In this document: positions 11,300 to 22,702 of the stretch, in pieces
How the letters are laid out: the number at the start of each line of letters is the position of its first letter
Position numbering within the stretch: position 1 is the first letter of the stretch
Assembly: GCA_951802425.1 (NCBI GenBank)
Contig: OX637799.1
Location: 2,542,001 to 2,606,000 of the forward strand
Direction of reading: 5' to 3'
DNA length: 64,000 nucleotides
From: Clavaria fumosa
Lineage: Eukaryota; Basidiomycota; Agaricomycetes; Agaricales; Clavariaceae
Made by a program: the position numbers and the translations under genes
Notes under the pieces: generated by a model
Seen by the model: the letters and a program-made list of their open reading frames with translations, nothing else
Told to the model about the DNA's origin: nothing
The model's database searches: none

Positions 11300-11420
11300 T
11301 GGGAAACCTGCAGGTTCCGGTTTCAGATCTGTTTAGTTGCCTCCTCATCAAAACCTGGCGGGTACGGGTAGACCCCCTTGGGGGCAGGTATCTGCCACAG
11401 GTAACCTGTGCATAGGTATG
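11300..11420. repeat. Left subterminal repeats of the hAT element
   Basis: The palindrome AACCTGCAGGTT lies at 11305-11316, followed by related GGTA, ACCTGC and GGCAGGTATC words. In hAT elements such subterminal clusters bind the transposase; that role is inferred here. Confidence 0.6.
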
Positions 11421-11638
11421 TAAATGTGGCCTCAACTCTACCCTAAGATTAACCTCCATCTTCAGCTGCCTCAGTCACTGCCTGACTTGCCACCTGGATC
11501 AAATGTGGCAGTCCTGCCACCATAGTGGTGGCTCTCACCCGCTTTTCTCTTTCTGTGGCAATTGGGGTTCAACCGCCACTCGTGGCGACTCATAACACTC
11601 TAATAGCACCCTTTTTCTTATTGCCAACCATTGGACCA

Positions 11639-14380
11639 ATGTCTCGCATGAACAAACGACTGCGCACCACCCCGACCTCGTTTTCTGAACCTCGCCTCCC
11701 TTCGCCAGGACCCTCTGAGGCCTCGACTCTCAACCAGGGCCGATCTGTTAGTTGGGTATCTACTGCCCAGAATGAATCACAAGCAAATGGTGCAGCAATA
11801 AGACGAGGGCAGGCTCAGGAGAAATACAATGGAAAGTCACCCGAAGACATTCTCAGTATGTTCAATCAATCTTGAATCTTGTTTACTGCTGACCCCGACT
11901 CAGAATTACAGAAGAAAGCCTGGCGTTCGTCAGTCTACAACCATTTTCTCTCACCAACAATCATTGAGATAAACAGTGACATATATTACCGCTTTGTATG
12001 TAAACGGTGTGTTTCCTGTACTTTTTCTTTCTTATATCTATCTTATATGTTTTAGAAATCCGAGTATCTCAGTTCAACGCCACCGATTTGAAGATTCGAC
12101 TGGGAACCTTTCCAAACACATAGACAAGTGCGACCCCAACAGCGAAAACCCTGCTGTGCAGCAAATATCATCATTCGCTGCTGGTTCAACCTATTCCGCT
12201 CACCGCTTTCGATACTCCCTTGCCATGTGGTGTGCTCGACGCCACCGGCCCTTCAATATCGTAGCTGATCCTGAGCTCCATGAGCTTTTCAAGATGTTAT
12301 ATGCACGTGTTCATATTCCTCACCCAGTAACAGTCTCTCGGGATGTTTTGGAGATCTTTATCTTATCAAAGGAAAGGGTTGCTGCGCTCCTCAAAGTCAG
12401 TTTATTCTCTTTATGCGAACATTTGCTTACCAGTTATTTAGGGCTATTCTGGCCGCCTCCATATTGGAGTTGATGGATGGACCTCGCCAAATGTTTTTTC
12501 ATTCCTCGGCATCACCGTTCATCATGCTGTAGGACCCGACATCCAGTCCTTTGTGCTCGATTTCATCAAGTCAGTTTTTCCTTTTTGTTAGAATTCTCTT
12601 TTAACAAATTAAATGTTGAATCTGCCCCAGGCTTACAAGCTCACACACTGGTGTGTACCTCGCCCATCAGCTCCACAAAGTTCTCGTATCTTATCACATT
12701 GACACCAAGGTATGTTGTGAACTCTCAAATCTATCTAGCTCTCCTAACACGACTGTATTTGTAGCTACTGGGTGTTGTCTGTGACAACGCTTCAAACAAT
12801 ACAACAATGATGGAAGAATTGAGTAAGCTTTTAAGACATACCACATTCCCTGGACCTTCGGCACAAGTAAGGTGCTTTGCACATTCTTTAAACCTCGTCG
12901 TAAAGGTACATTGGCATGTATATTACATCTTTACATACTAATACTCACTACCAGGCCATTCTAAGCCAATTCTCACGATATCAGAAGGCTGGAACAAGTA
13001 GGGAGAATGACGAGGACGAGGAAATGCTCCATGACACTCACGACGATGTCTCAGATATCGATGAGGAAGAGAGAGCAGAAGATGCTGCTGATATGGAAAC
13101 GGTTGCAGCAGTAAATGAGGTCATCGAGCTTGAGGACGTAGATGGTTTGACTTTGACTCAGGAAGATGTAAATTTAGGGTGGTTTTCTGTTCACAAGGTG
13201 TGTCACACATCACCCTCTGGCTCCCTGAGTACTCATACAATTACCAGATCACGACACTCTCCAAGAAGGTCTTCCATAACCCTACCATTCGTGAAGAATT
13301 AGCAACGCTATGCCATGACCATACCGATGATAATGACAACCCAGCACCCATTCCTGAACTAGTTTTACTTCGACCTGTCAGCACACGATGGAACACAATT
13401 GCTGATGTTCTGACACGTGCCATCACACTTCAACCGGTTCTAACACCACTCTGCGAACGTGCACAGTTTAACAAGAGGGATGGTGTGCGTCTGCGGCGAT
13501 TTATTCTCGAAGATGAGGAATGGGAGCTGCTTCAGCAGCTTGCGCCGATACTTGAAGTACGTGCTCATCAGACTATCATGTTCTAATGCTTCTAACACTC
13601 TTGTAGCTATTCCTCTATGTTACAAAGCAAGTTTCGAAGAACTCAGTTCCTTTAATTCATCACATTATACCATATATTGACACACTCTTCGACGCCCTTG
13701 AAGACCAAGTTTCGAATGTCGAGAACCTCCCTGCCATTCAAATGGCTGCGAAACGTGGTCATGCGATGCTGTCCAAGTATTATGGTTACACAGATGAGAC
13801 TGCTGCATATCGCATCGCTATGATTTTGAACCCTGCGTACAAACTGTCGTACTTTCAAAAGCGCAATTGGCCAGAAGCATGGATCAAAACAGCGGAGGAG
13901 TTGCTTCGCAAGGAATGGAAGCAGAACTATAAGTTACATGATGTCGAGGAAGTCGAAGCATCAACCCGATGTGTACCAACCACTTCTCTCACCCAAAAAT
14001 ACTTCAGTACTATGTCTAACCGCATAGATTCAGACCCCCTTGACACATATCTAGCCGATCCTCCAATATTGTCCATCACCAATCCCCTCACTTACTGGCA
14101 CAGCATTTTGTCAAGTCAAAACGCATTTTCACCACTGGCCCGCATGGCTTTGGATTATCTATCCATACCCGCAGCATCAACTGATGTCGAGCACGCATTT
14201 TCAAGGGGAAGACTCACTATTTCTTGCCTGTGACATTCCTTATCAGATGAATCAACCCGTGCCGCTACAGTTTTGTCCTCTTGGGCAAGCATTCCCAACC
14301 TTATCCCTGAAAGTGATATCATTGAAAACATTCGTTTAAAGCGCTTCCGGTGGGCAAAGGATGATGAGGATTTACAGTAG
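11639..14380 (+). pseudogene. hAT-family transposase with two nonsense codons
   Basis: Transposase of the nested hAT element. Pieces in order: N-terminal region from MSRMNKRLRTTP; TADPDSELQKKAW; a BED-type zinc-finger-like region ending GNLSKHIDKC (about 12130); GVDGWTSPNVFSFLG (about 12465-12510); VVCDNASNN (about 12778), the region holding the second catalytic aspartate of the family; ARCFAHSLNLVVK-like sequence (about 12870-12905); an acidic insert (12990-13170); RPVSTRWNTI (about 13370); and the C-terminal dimerisation domain LDYLSIPAASTDVEHAFS (about 14150-14205). Introns of ordinary fungal size separate them. Stops at 11873 (TGA) and 14231 (TGA) both fit CGA-to-TGA change. The reading continues to TAG at 14378. 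Orientation is the same as pol. Confidence 0.88.
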
Positions 14381-14389
14381 TAGGTACAT

Positions 14390-14608
14390 ATATCTGTAGG
14401 TAGAGAAAGCCTGCAGGTTGCAGGTTATCCGCATCTGTAATACCCGAAGGTACCTGGTAACCTGCAGGTTAACAGGTATCTGCGGGTTAACCAGGTATCC
14501 ACAGGTTATAACCTGCAGGTACAGGTAATGACATAAACTGAAAGTGGCGGATACAGATACTACTTAGGTGAAACCAACAACCTGCAGGTTCAGGTACAGG
14601 TAACCTGA
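14390..14608. repeat. Right subterminal repeats of the hAT element
   Basis: A dense array of CCTGCAGGTT, GGTAACCTG and AGGTATC words, with full AACCTGCAGGTT palindromes at 14459-14470 and 14579-14590. The array is longer than on the left side. It lies just inside the right inverted repeat and after the transposase stop. Confidence 0.65.
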
Positions 14609-14631
14609 ACCTGTATCTGAGTTATGCCTTA

Positions 14632-14830
14632 GTATGATGTGGAGGCGATCCTTGATGTTAAGAAGGTGGGACGTGGGGTGAAGTACTTGGTGAAGTGGTT
14701 GGGATATCCAGTGGAGGAAAACACTTGGGAGCCCCGTAGGAACCTCACTAACGTAACGTTGCTTCTCCGGGACTTCTTCCTCTCCCACCCCAACAAGGCC
14801 AAACTAGCTGGTCGGGACGCCCAGCCTTAA
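14632..14830 (+). pseudogene. pol: Chromodomain and end of pol of the younger element
   Basis: This is the severed C-terminus of the pol frame that stops at 11247. It reads YDVEAILDVKK, then YLVKWLGYPVEENTWEP, the aromatic cage core of a chromodomain, then ends at TAA 14828-14830. In chromoviruses this domain reads histone marks and steers integration to heterochromatin. Its sequence is undamaged. Separation from integrase is due only to the hAT insertion. Confidence 0.92.
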
Positions 14831-14841
14831 GAGGGGGGTGA
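14829..14841 (+). other. Polypurine tract
   Basis: AAGAGGGGGGTGA directly abuts the 3' LTR and would prime plus-strand DNA synthesis. Confidence 0.8.
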
Positions 14842-15130
14842 TGTTAGGATCGCTTATGTAAGCCATCCCAAAGTGCAGTTGTGGAGAAACTGGAGAGGGT
14901 TGTTGGAAGGTCACATGACCTGTGGCTGTGGTCAGATTACATAATTGTAAGATCACATGACCTGGGCCTGGGCACATCACGTGATCCGAGGGTCCGAGCG
15001 TGGGAAAGTCGGCAAGTCCCGAGGCTCTTGCTATATATACTGCATCCTTTCCATTTTTGTACTCTTTTCCCCTTATCTTAGTATTGTTGTCATGACCTTA
15101 TGCTTAAGTTGTGTGAGACCCAGTCTGATA
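14842..15130 (+). repeat. 3' LTR (289 bp)
   Basis: A gap-free copy of 6183-6471 with five differences. It is followed at once by CATTG (15131-15135), the right target-site duplication, so it is complete and not truncated. Confidence 0.93.
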
Positions 15131-15135
15131 CATTG

Positions 15136-18100
15136 TGGGGCCAGGTGATCATGATTGGGGCCTTGATTGGGTGATTTAGACCCAGGGAGATGGTGTCACT
15201 CCCACAGTGACCAAGTTGGGACATGGGAAGCAATTAGTGTTGATGGCATCAGCACCCACTTTGCCTAATTAGGCATACTCCTCCCAAATGAAGGTTCTGG
15301 GCTTTGCAACCTTTGCCCATTGGATCTGTGGCCCTCCCCTTGTCCTATCTTGGCCTAGGAAGTTGACTAAACTCTACTAGGACTAGAGCAGGGTCTATTG
15401 GAGTGTGAATACAGTATTGTTAATAATGCTGTACTGTTCCAGGAGGTAAAGATAAAATAAGGTCACAATCAGGCCATGGAAGCATCTGGAAGGTTGTAGA
15501 AGCAATTGGAAGTGACTGTGGGGTGTTTCCCTACATTCTCCTGCTGTTGATTCAGTATGACTCATTATGAATATGTTGGGGATGTGCAAATTCTTTGAAT
15601 CTCTGTATTTCATTAAGGGAATGAAATAAAATTATGTATCCTTTTGAGGATATGACTTCCTATTTATCCTCAATTATGAATATAAAAACAACTCTCTATA
15701 GTAGTTGGTTATTGAGATATTCATTATTTACTCTAAATGGAAAGTAGTCAATTTGCAGTATAAATATATGGTGGAATTTTGTTTCCACAACCCACATGTC
15801 AAGTGATATGCTCCAATTAAGAGCTGAGCCATAGCTAGGCTTGTTGAGAAGCTACAACTTATTTAGCATAGTTGAGGACAGGAGTCCAACTATTTTAAAT
15901 TGGTAATTGCCAATTAAGGAGTTCCTCTAGTTGGGCAATTATAATATCAATGGGTAGCCATCTATCAGGTCTATCAGGAGGTGAAAGCTCTACCAGACCA
16001 GTCAGTTATTCACTGAGTCATGAATATTCTAATTAAGTGTACAATGTCCTGTACTGTACATGGGATTAGTCTATTCATACAAAGGTATGTTTAGTGAATA
16101 ACTAGAGAATCAAGGGATGGTTTATAGAGCTGGAATGCTCTAAATAACCAGGGAAATCTCATGGTTTCCTCACCCTAATTCTCTGGCTCTTGGTTGACTA
16201 GTTATTCAACATTTATTCATAAACCTGACTGTATTGAATTGGTCTAAGTAGTTAATACTTATAGACTGGTCAGCTATTGAGCATGGTGCTGACCTGTGGG
16301 TTACCACTAGGTAAAGACAGACCCATGAGGTCAGTAGCTGAGGCTATATGTACTAATTAAAAATATCTTGCCAGGGCATTACCTTGCTGAATGTATTGGC
16401 ATCAGCACATTTGGCAGGAAGGTATGGAACTGAAGAACCTGCTAGTCCTGTAGGTTAGACTATGGGTAGAATGGGGAATGGTCTGAGTCATTCTGACTCC
16501 CAGTGACTCATTTCTATCTATGTCCAGTACCAGATCCTAACAGTTACCACTAGGTCATGGCTACTAGGTTACTAATTAACCAAAGCATTGCCTTCCTCTG
16601 TTGTAAGAATAATGTGTGGAGAGAAAGGAATGATAAGAAAATGCAATGCAGCAACACAGTTTCATTCTTCCACTCAGCCTTGTAGTGAATGTGGAATGTC
16701 AGCACCACATGACTGTATGCACTGTGCTGAGTATCATCAGGGTCCACAGGTTCTGCTACATTGAGGTTGAGCTGCAATGACAGTATGAGCCTTGACACTG
16801 ATGCTGTAGTATTGATGATGACATGGAACTGACAACCTTCCAAAGCTCAAGATCTGAGGCATCAATGTCATGAAGAAAGCCCCTCTCCTTTGCCCTAATG
16901 GCTTCCTTCAATCAGTTCACTTTGACATTGACAGGGACATTGACCTCAATTGGCCTAGAATCACCAGCAATGAGACACCAAAGGCTAATAACCTGCTTTG
17001 GTTGAAGGATTAGTGTTAGATAAGAAAATAACAGTTGTGTACTGACTGGCACTGTGGCTTCAGGCATCAAGGCAGCAGGATAGTTGATGGACATCTCTGT
17101 CAGAGTGGCCACAAATGGAGTTTGTGACTGGCTCAGAGTCTCAACTTTATTCTTGACTAGTTTCTTGAAAGTGAGTAGTACCATTCAACCTCAGTGAGAA
17201 GTCATGCTCATTGTTGTCTGGCAACACAGTATCTAATGTATGATGGAGGCAACTTGCCTCCACTATACATCATTTACTGAAGAGAATGGCTAGGCTTATT
17301 GTCAACATCTGGATCAATGGTCACAGTCCAGATCAAAATGTGCACATGGAAGACAACAGCACCATCAACCAAGAACACTCTTGAACCCCAATGTTACAGT
17401 GGCTTCAGCTGCATGATATTTTACAGGCAAAGGTCATGACAATGACATGGCATTGACAGTGTTGATCAAGAGGGGTTGATAATGACTGCTAGGGAGGCAG
17501 CTGTGCTTACATGCACAATGACATCTGTAAGTTTTACAAGGCTTCTTTCTGTCTTCTGCTGTGAATGACCTAGTACTTGGTCAGCCTAAATGTACTGGCC
17601 TTGCTCTCCCTCAAATTCAAAGGTATTGAGAAACAGTCTTCATGGAGCAATAGACATACTTCTTGAGAAGATATGTATATAGTATAAATAATATTTTACA
17701 AGTTGTAAACTTCATAGGATTGGAGATAGTCAGGGAGTGTCCATATTTGGCCCTGACCAGGTAGTTGGTCACACTTGATATTCTACATGATACAAGGACA
17801 TTTCAGCTCCCCATTTCAGGTGAATCAATTCAACTATGTCTCTAGTTATGTGTGGAACCAAGTTCAGGGACATTATTAGGTTAAAGAATGAATTTGACAC
17901 CTCTCAAATTGTACTACCCATGCTTTGCAGAATTTGGCACTGACCAATAGAAATGGAAGTTGTACTCAATGTTCTTATGAGTTATAACAGGTCTTATAGT
18001 AACCACAGCTTAGGTAGGTATACAAACAATTAGATATGGCCCCAAATGAAGGCAGGGATGTTGTGTTGGACATGTAATCCAACATTGACCAACTACCTAG

Positions 18101-18290
18101 GGTGACCAAGTACATGACCAGTCACAGTAATGTGCTTAGGGACTTTATAATCTTCCAAAGCATTTAGCTCCATCTCATGATACACCAACAATGAAACTGG
18201 TGAAGAGGGAAGGGTAACAACGACAGTCTATAACCTCACTAGTTGCTGGTCATTTCCAGACTGGTCTCACCTCACTGCATCCTTTCTGGT
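15136..18290. other. CpG-depleted decayed repeat DNA
   Basis: About 3.15 kb with hardly any CpG dinucleotide, AT-richer than the genes to the right, and no intact frame. Together with 5.7-6.18 kb it formed the landing site of the younger retrotransposon. The only recognisable coding trace is the Crinkler-like fragment at 16830-16990. The border to normal composition at about 18,290-18,300 is sharp. Confidence 0.65.
16830..16990 (-). pseudogene. Fossil Crinkler-type N-terminal domain
   Basis: Minus-strand reading gives ISLWCLIAGDSRPIEV followed after a TGA (16912-16914) by LKEAIRAKERGFLHDIDASD and then LELWKV. The pattern LWCL, then LKEAIKAK-like, then D-x-D-x-L-x-LWKV is the ubiquitin-like leader domain of the Crinkler family of nuclear effectors, found in oomycetes and many fungi. 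The stop fits a CGA-to-TGA change. Reading upstream runs into non-homologous sequence and downstream decays after about 20 residues, though a stretch with VAEPVDPDDT near 16740 may be a further remnant. It is a dead copy in CpG-poor DNA. No C-terminal effector domain was seen. Confidence 0.6.
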
Positions 18291-18299
18291 CTCCCTGAC

Positions 18300-18530
18300 T
18301 CACGGCCCCTTCATCACTCTCACTGTCATTGACTTGCTTGCTGGCAGCCATTCATGCTGTCTGCGGAAACCTTTGTCCTCCTTCAATTCTTCCCCGAAAA
18401 ATTCTTTTTCGTCTAACACCACCTCCCATTCGGCGACAAGGGCGATATGCTTCCGAAGCAGAGCAGCTGTCTCGGATGAGGTGCTCTTGTTCGCTGCTGT
18501 CGGCATGGCCGACTCGGAGGAGAGTGTCAC
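18300..18530 (-). pseudogene. Possible 5' fragment of a gene cut off by repeat DNA
   Basis: A frame reading AALLRKHIALVAEWEVVLDE and then KEFFGEELKEDKGF starts near 18506-18530 and reads leftwards until the CpG-poor block begins. The composition is that of a host gene, helical and charged. No further exon is found to the left, where the repeat compartment starts, so this may be a truncated gene or a first exon. I do not recognise the family. Confidence 0.3.
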
Positions 18531-20111
18531 AGACAGCCTTCATTCCTTTGTAACCAGTCTGTCCAGGTTCATGAGATTGGTCGATGGCGTTGATAGTTCC
18601 CACGGTATCGCTGGATGACTGAGATTTACGTTGAAATTCTTGTATCTCTGGAGAACGACAAGTGACGAACTTTGAGAGAAAAGGGAACGCGCCCGAGTCG
18701 CAGTAAGTGTGACGCACCGAACATTCGCATCTGAATATCCGAGATACCATCCAGGCATTCCTAAATAGAGGATATGCTCTCCTTGGCTCTTCTGCCTACC
18801 ATCTGTAGCCTTTGGTGATGGTGGAGGCAAGGGGGCAGGCAGAACGCGTCCAGCGGTGATTGTGTACCTGATATCATTTCTTTCTCAGGTATCCAGACCG
18901 GATATCTGGGTCCACCCGATGAATGTCTAGCCCAAGCGAAGCCTGCACAACTCGCCCTCAACGCCTGCTAAAACGGAATCGATGAATGTGTATTTGATTG
19001 CATGGTACCGTGCGCGTAGATGGTGTATGACGATGACAGATGGACAATGATAATCGTTACAGTAATGCATGCATGATGAGGTGACAAAGAAAAAGATGCG
19101 CAAGAAATATGACAACAGCAACGGCCTTCCTACCCCCTCCACAGAAAGGGAAACTCCCCCCAAAAAAATCAAGAGACGCCAAAACCGAGACGAGACACAG
19201 ACGAAGTCGTCAAAACCCCGAATCGCAAGAGGGAGGGATGTCCGTCATTGCGCATAGTAGCCCTTGTCGGCCCGACCCAGACAAAGGCGAGGCCGTCCTG
19301 GAAGCGAGGCGCGACGGGCAGCGACCCGGCGCACACAGGCTCCAGTCAAGCCAAACCGAAATCGTACAGCCCAAGATTCGTCGCTCGCTCCATTTCGTCC
19401 GTCAGAAGCGGACCCTTTTCGCGACGACGACGCCGCTAATGCCATGCGGGCGGTACAGGCCGCACGAACAGCGGCATCTGGTTCCCCTTCTCCGCCTCCG
19501 CTCTCACGAACGGGCGCGTCACAACACTATTCGTTCCGTTTTGTGATTATAGTGCATTTGCATTATTTATTTGTTGTTGATTGTTTGGTTGAGGGGAGGC
19601 AAAAAATTTGTAAGCAAGAGCACCAACACAAAAGAGAAAGAGAATAGAAGATGCGATGTGATGCGCCGAAGCAATGAGAACGCGAGGGACCAGGGCCAAG
19701 TCAAAGCCAGGCCAGGAACACACGCGTTAACAAAAAAAAGCACGGAAACAACACAAACACAAACACAAAAAGAGAGAACGATCGAAGAAAAAAAAAAGTT
19801 AACAATCAACTTCCGCGTCCCTTCCGCCTCCGCCTCCGCAGCTGCGGAGACTCGAACGGAGCGAAAGAGACAGCGCCGATCGATCGATCGAAAGTGCGGA
19901 AATGAGATCGGCGGGAGATTCGTCAGATCCCGTCTCGCCGCCACAAAGGCGAAGGACGACGGCAATCCGAGCGGGGGATGATCGGCACAGGGATCGTAGA
20001 AAGAAAAAAGAAGCAGAATGACGCATGACGCGCCTACGATCCTCGTAGAGCGAAAGCGCAAGCAAGACGAGAATCCGAAAAGGCAAAAGAAAACAAGTGA
20101 GGAAACAGAAC
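18531..20111. other. Gene-poor stretch left of the P450 gene
   Basis: Several overlapping frames exist but none looks like a protein: they are rich in Arg, Pro and Ser or are antisense hydrophobic shadows. 19730-19800 and 19845-19960 contain purine-rich runs. No RNA gene was recognised. It probably holds the 3' untranslated and downstream region of the P450 gene. Confidence 0.4.
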
Positions 20112-22702
20112 TCACTTAATCCTCTTCTCGACCACCAGTCCAGGATCCACCGCAAACTCTAAATCCCTTACGAGGACACACAACAAAATCTTGATCTCCG
20201 CGAGGGCGAACCGCCACCCGATGCACGAGCGGTTCCCGCTCGCGACGCTCCCGTTCCCGTTCAGGAACGTCAACACGTTCGAGTACAAGCCCGGGATGCC
20301 CTTCGCCGCAGCGGGCGGGTCAGCCCAGCGCTCCGGTCTAGTGAACCACGACATTAGCGACCTCTCTTGTCTTACCCCGAGAAAGAAAGAGCGAAACAAC
20401 ACACCGAAAAACATGGGCATCCTTGCCCCACACCTCCTCCCCGCGGTTCACCGCCCCAATCGGCACACACACGATGTCCCCCCGGCGCACCTCCACGCTG
20501 CGCCGCAGCACACCCCGCCGGTCCACGATCGGCTCCCGCAGCGGGATGACGTCGCGAGCGCGTCCGACTGTGCGCATCGTCCCCGTCACCGGCGCGTGCA
20601 AGCGCAGCGACTCACGCACCACCCAGTCCAGATAAGTGCACCGCTGCACCGCGTCCGTCAGCTCTTCTGTCGGCTCTGAGAGCATGGTGGAACAAAACGG
20701 GGATGTCGGTGGTGACTGGGGCGGCTGGGGCGACTCCAGCGACTCCAGCTCCGGCGGCGATAGGTCAGCCCGGCACGGCGGCGCGGGCAGCGCTCGCAGA
20801 GCTTCCCTCAAGCGCGTCTGCGCATGTGGCGCGCGTGCAAGCGCATACAGACACCACGACAGTGCGCTCGAGACCGTCTCGTGACCCGCGGCAATGAACA
20901 TGGACACCTGGCAAAGGATTTCTTCACGAGACATCTGCTGCTGGTGGGATTGCTGGGGCTGGGGATCCGTCGGACTCAAGAACTTGGCTTGCGTGCGGTG
21001 CGTGGTGCTGGAAGAAAATAGTTGGTTCGAACGGACTGTCATTTTTTGCGTGCGTTCGCGTTCACATCATATATCAAGAACACGATCAGCAAACACATTC
21101 ACGACACGCAGAAAGCAAGGGACCCACTAAGCACACTCAACAAATCTCTCCCAACGACCGGGCGTCCTTCCTCGTCTACCGCAGGGGGCGAACTCGACCT
21201 CGACCTCGATGATAACGACGATACAGAGCCGCGCCCCCCCTTCTCCCGGTGGCGCAGAGCCACTTTCTCGTCATCTCCAAACATGCCATGATGCGAGGGT
21301 GTCGTGTGGCCCCAGGTGTTGCTTGATGTTAACATGGCTGTCGCACCACCGGCCGTGGCCTCCTTCTCGGCCATCACCTCCCGCTTGCGCTCCGAGATAA
21401 GCTCGAGTCCGATACGGCGCATCGTTGCTTGTGCCGCAGACATTGTTTTAATGTTCCGTCGCTACATACATCGCATCATGCATATAGCCGCACACCAGCA
21501 TCAAAAAATGTGACATCACATCAGCATCACATCAACACAGAACAGACGACTGACACTCACGAAATAGCGTAACGCAGGCACCCACGCTTGGAAGATCGTC
21601 AATACGCGGAACTTGCGCGCTGTCGAGAATATCACCGCGAACGCCTGCGCGAGCTCGTTCGGGTTCCCGGGGTCGAGCACTGCGCTGCCGCCCGCGGACC
21701 CCACCGCGGAGGCTGATGCACCGCCCGGACGCAGCGTGGCGGATGCGAGCGAGTGGAAGTGGTATCCGAAGCCTGTACATGTGATACAATTAGTAAGGGA
21801 GTATCGGGGATAATGAAAGGGGAAATGTACCAGCAAGCCCGATGACATCTAGGGTGGCACGACTGAGCCATAGGAGAACGTCTATACGCACTGCGCTGTT
21901 CAGGACGGCAGGGGTCGGCGTGGGCTGGGAGATGCTGCTACTGCTGTCTTCTTCGTTGGGTGTCTGCCAAGCCTCTGACGTGGCACGACAGGGGGAGTGC
22001 TGCTGCGGTTGCTGTTGTTTCTGGTGTTGCTGATGTTCTGCATGTATAGATAACCAGATGTCCCGGAGCTGGTGCGCCCGCGGGTTAAGCGTAGACAAGG
22101 GAAAGGGACGGGGGAACGCACCTGGAGGGATTTCTCCCAGAATATCGGAGAAATAGCCTTTATTTGTAGCGAGGAGAATGCTGGTGCCTGTAGCGTGTTA
22201 GTTTGGGTGAGAATTAGGGAAAGGGAAATGTACGGACGAGGATCTTGCGCTGCGAGAAACCTGTCAGCAAGAGATCCGTACGAAGAAGGCCAGCGACACA
22301 CACCTGTCTCCGGTGGTCCTCTCCCTCGACAGTCAGGAGGCTCTCATGTCCGGCTGCCATATCCGCCAGCGCCTCCCTGATGAAGGGAGGCTTAGGGAAG
22401 TCGTACGCATGGCCGAGAACATAGCGGATTGCGTCCGGGTCGACGGTGAGGAGGCGACGCCCGCTGAGGAAGCCGCGATAGACAAAAGTCGGGCCGTACT
22501 TTGCGACCCAGTCGAGCACGAGGTTGTTGTTCTCCTGGTCATCGAGTGCGGAGAGGTTGCCGAAGAGGAGTGACGGGGAAGCGGGGCCAGGGAGGTGGCG
22601 CAGTGGGGAGCAGAGCTGGTTGAGAAGGAGGGCGAAGAGTGGGTGGAGAAGGAGGAGGAGGGAGAGAGAGAGGAGGAGGAGGAGGACAAGGAGGAGGGAC
22701 AT
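20112..22702 (-). CDS. Cytochrome P450 monooxygenase
   Basis: Haem-thiolate monooxygenase, anchored in the ER membrane by an N-terminal Leu-rich helix (residues 1-25). Seven exons are read: 22702-22304, 22187-22122, 22068-21831, 21772-21561, 21461 to about 21130, about 21010-20420, and about 20345-20112. Motifs: proline-rich hinge LPGPASPSLLFGN, I-helix AAGHETVSS, ExxR as ESLR, PERW, and cysteine loop GNRSCIGWRFALAEIK. The haem loop is odd: where relatives have TFLGGPHACIG, this protein has TFLNGNGSVASGNRSCIG, so several extra residues separate the usual Phe from Gly-x-Arg-x-Cys. The whole protein is also longer than the usual 500-550 residues because of Gln/Ser/Pro-rich inserts. It resembles basidiomycete CYP5144-like sequences, but substrate is unknown. 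Start chosen at the Met before the Leu-rich helix; the upstream in-frame Met has no anchor. Confidence 0.9.

Larger units (their letters stand above)
11248..14631 (+). mobile_element. hAT DNA transposon nested in pol
   Basis: The 3,384-bp element has 23-bp terminal inverted repeats (11248-11270 and 14609-14631) that begin TAAGGCATAACTC and differ at one position, an 8-bp duplication, and a multi-exon transposase gene. Both ends carry clusters of subterminal repeats built around AACCTGCAGGTT. Its left inverted repeat keeps a CpG where the right has CpA. The element is nearly intact but the transposase carries two nonsense codons, so it is probably not autonomous now. Confidence 0.93.
6183..15130 (+). 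mobile_element. Ty3/gypsy chromovirus with nested hAT element
   Basis: The 8,948-bp element consists of a 289-bp 5' LTR, self-priming site, leader, gag, pol (protease, RT, RNase H, integrase, chromodomain), polypurine tract and 289-bp 3' LTR, flanked by CATTG duplications. Without the 3,384-bp hAT insertion and one copy of its duplication it would be about 5.6 kb, a normal length. It is now defective: there is a TGA in pol at 8768, a frameshift with loss of sequence in integrase near 10440-10490, and the hAT insertion. The two LTRs differ at only five positions, so insertion was recent compared with the decayed DNA around it. Confidence 0.95.

Noticed and set aside
19567..20155. Hydrophobic minus-strand frames left of the P450 gene
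   Set aside because: They arise from translating purine-rich repeats in antisense; no helix pattern with loops, no start context and no family resemblance.
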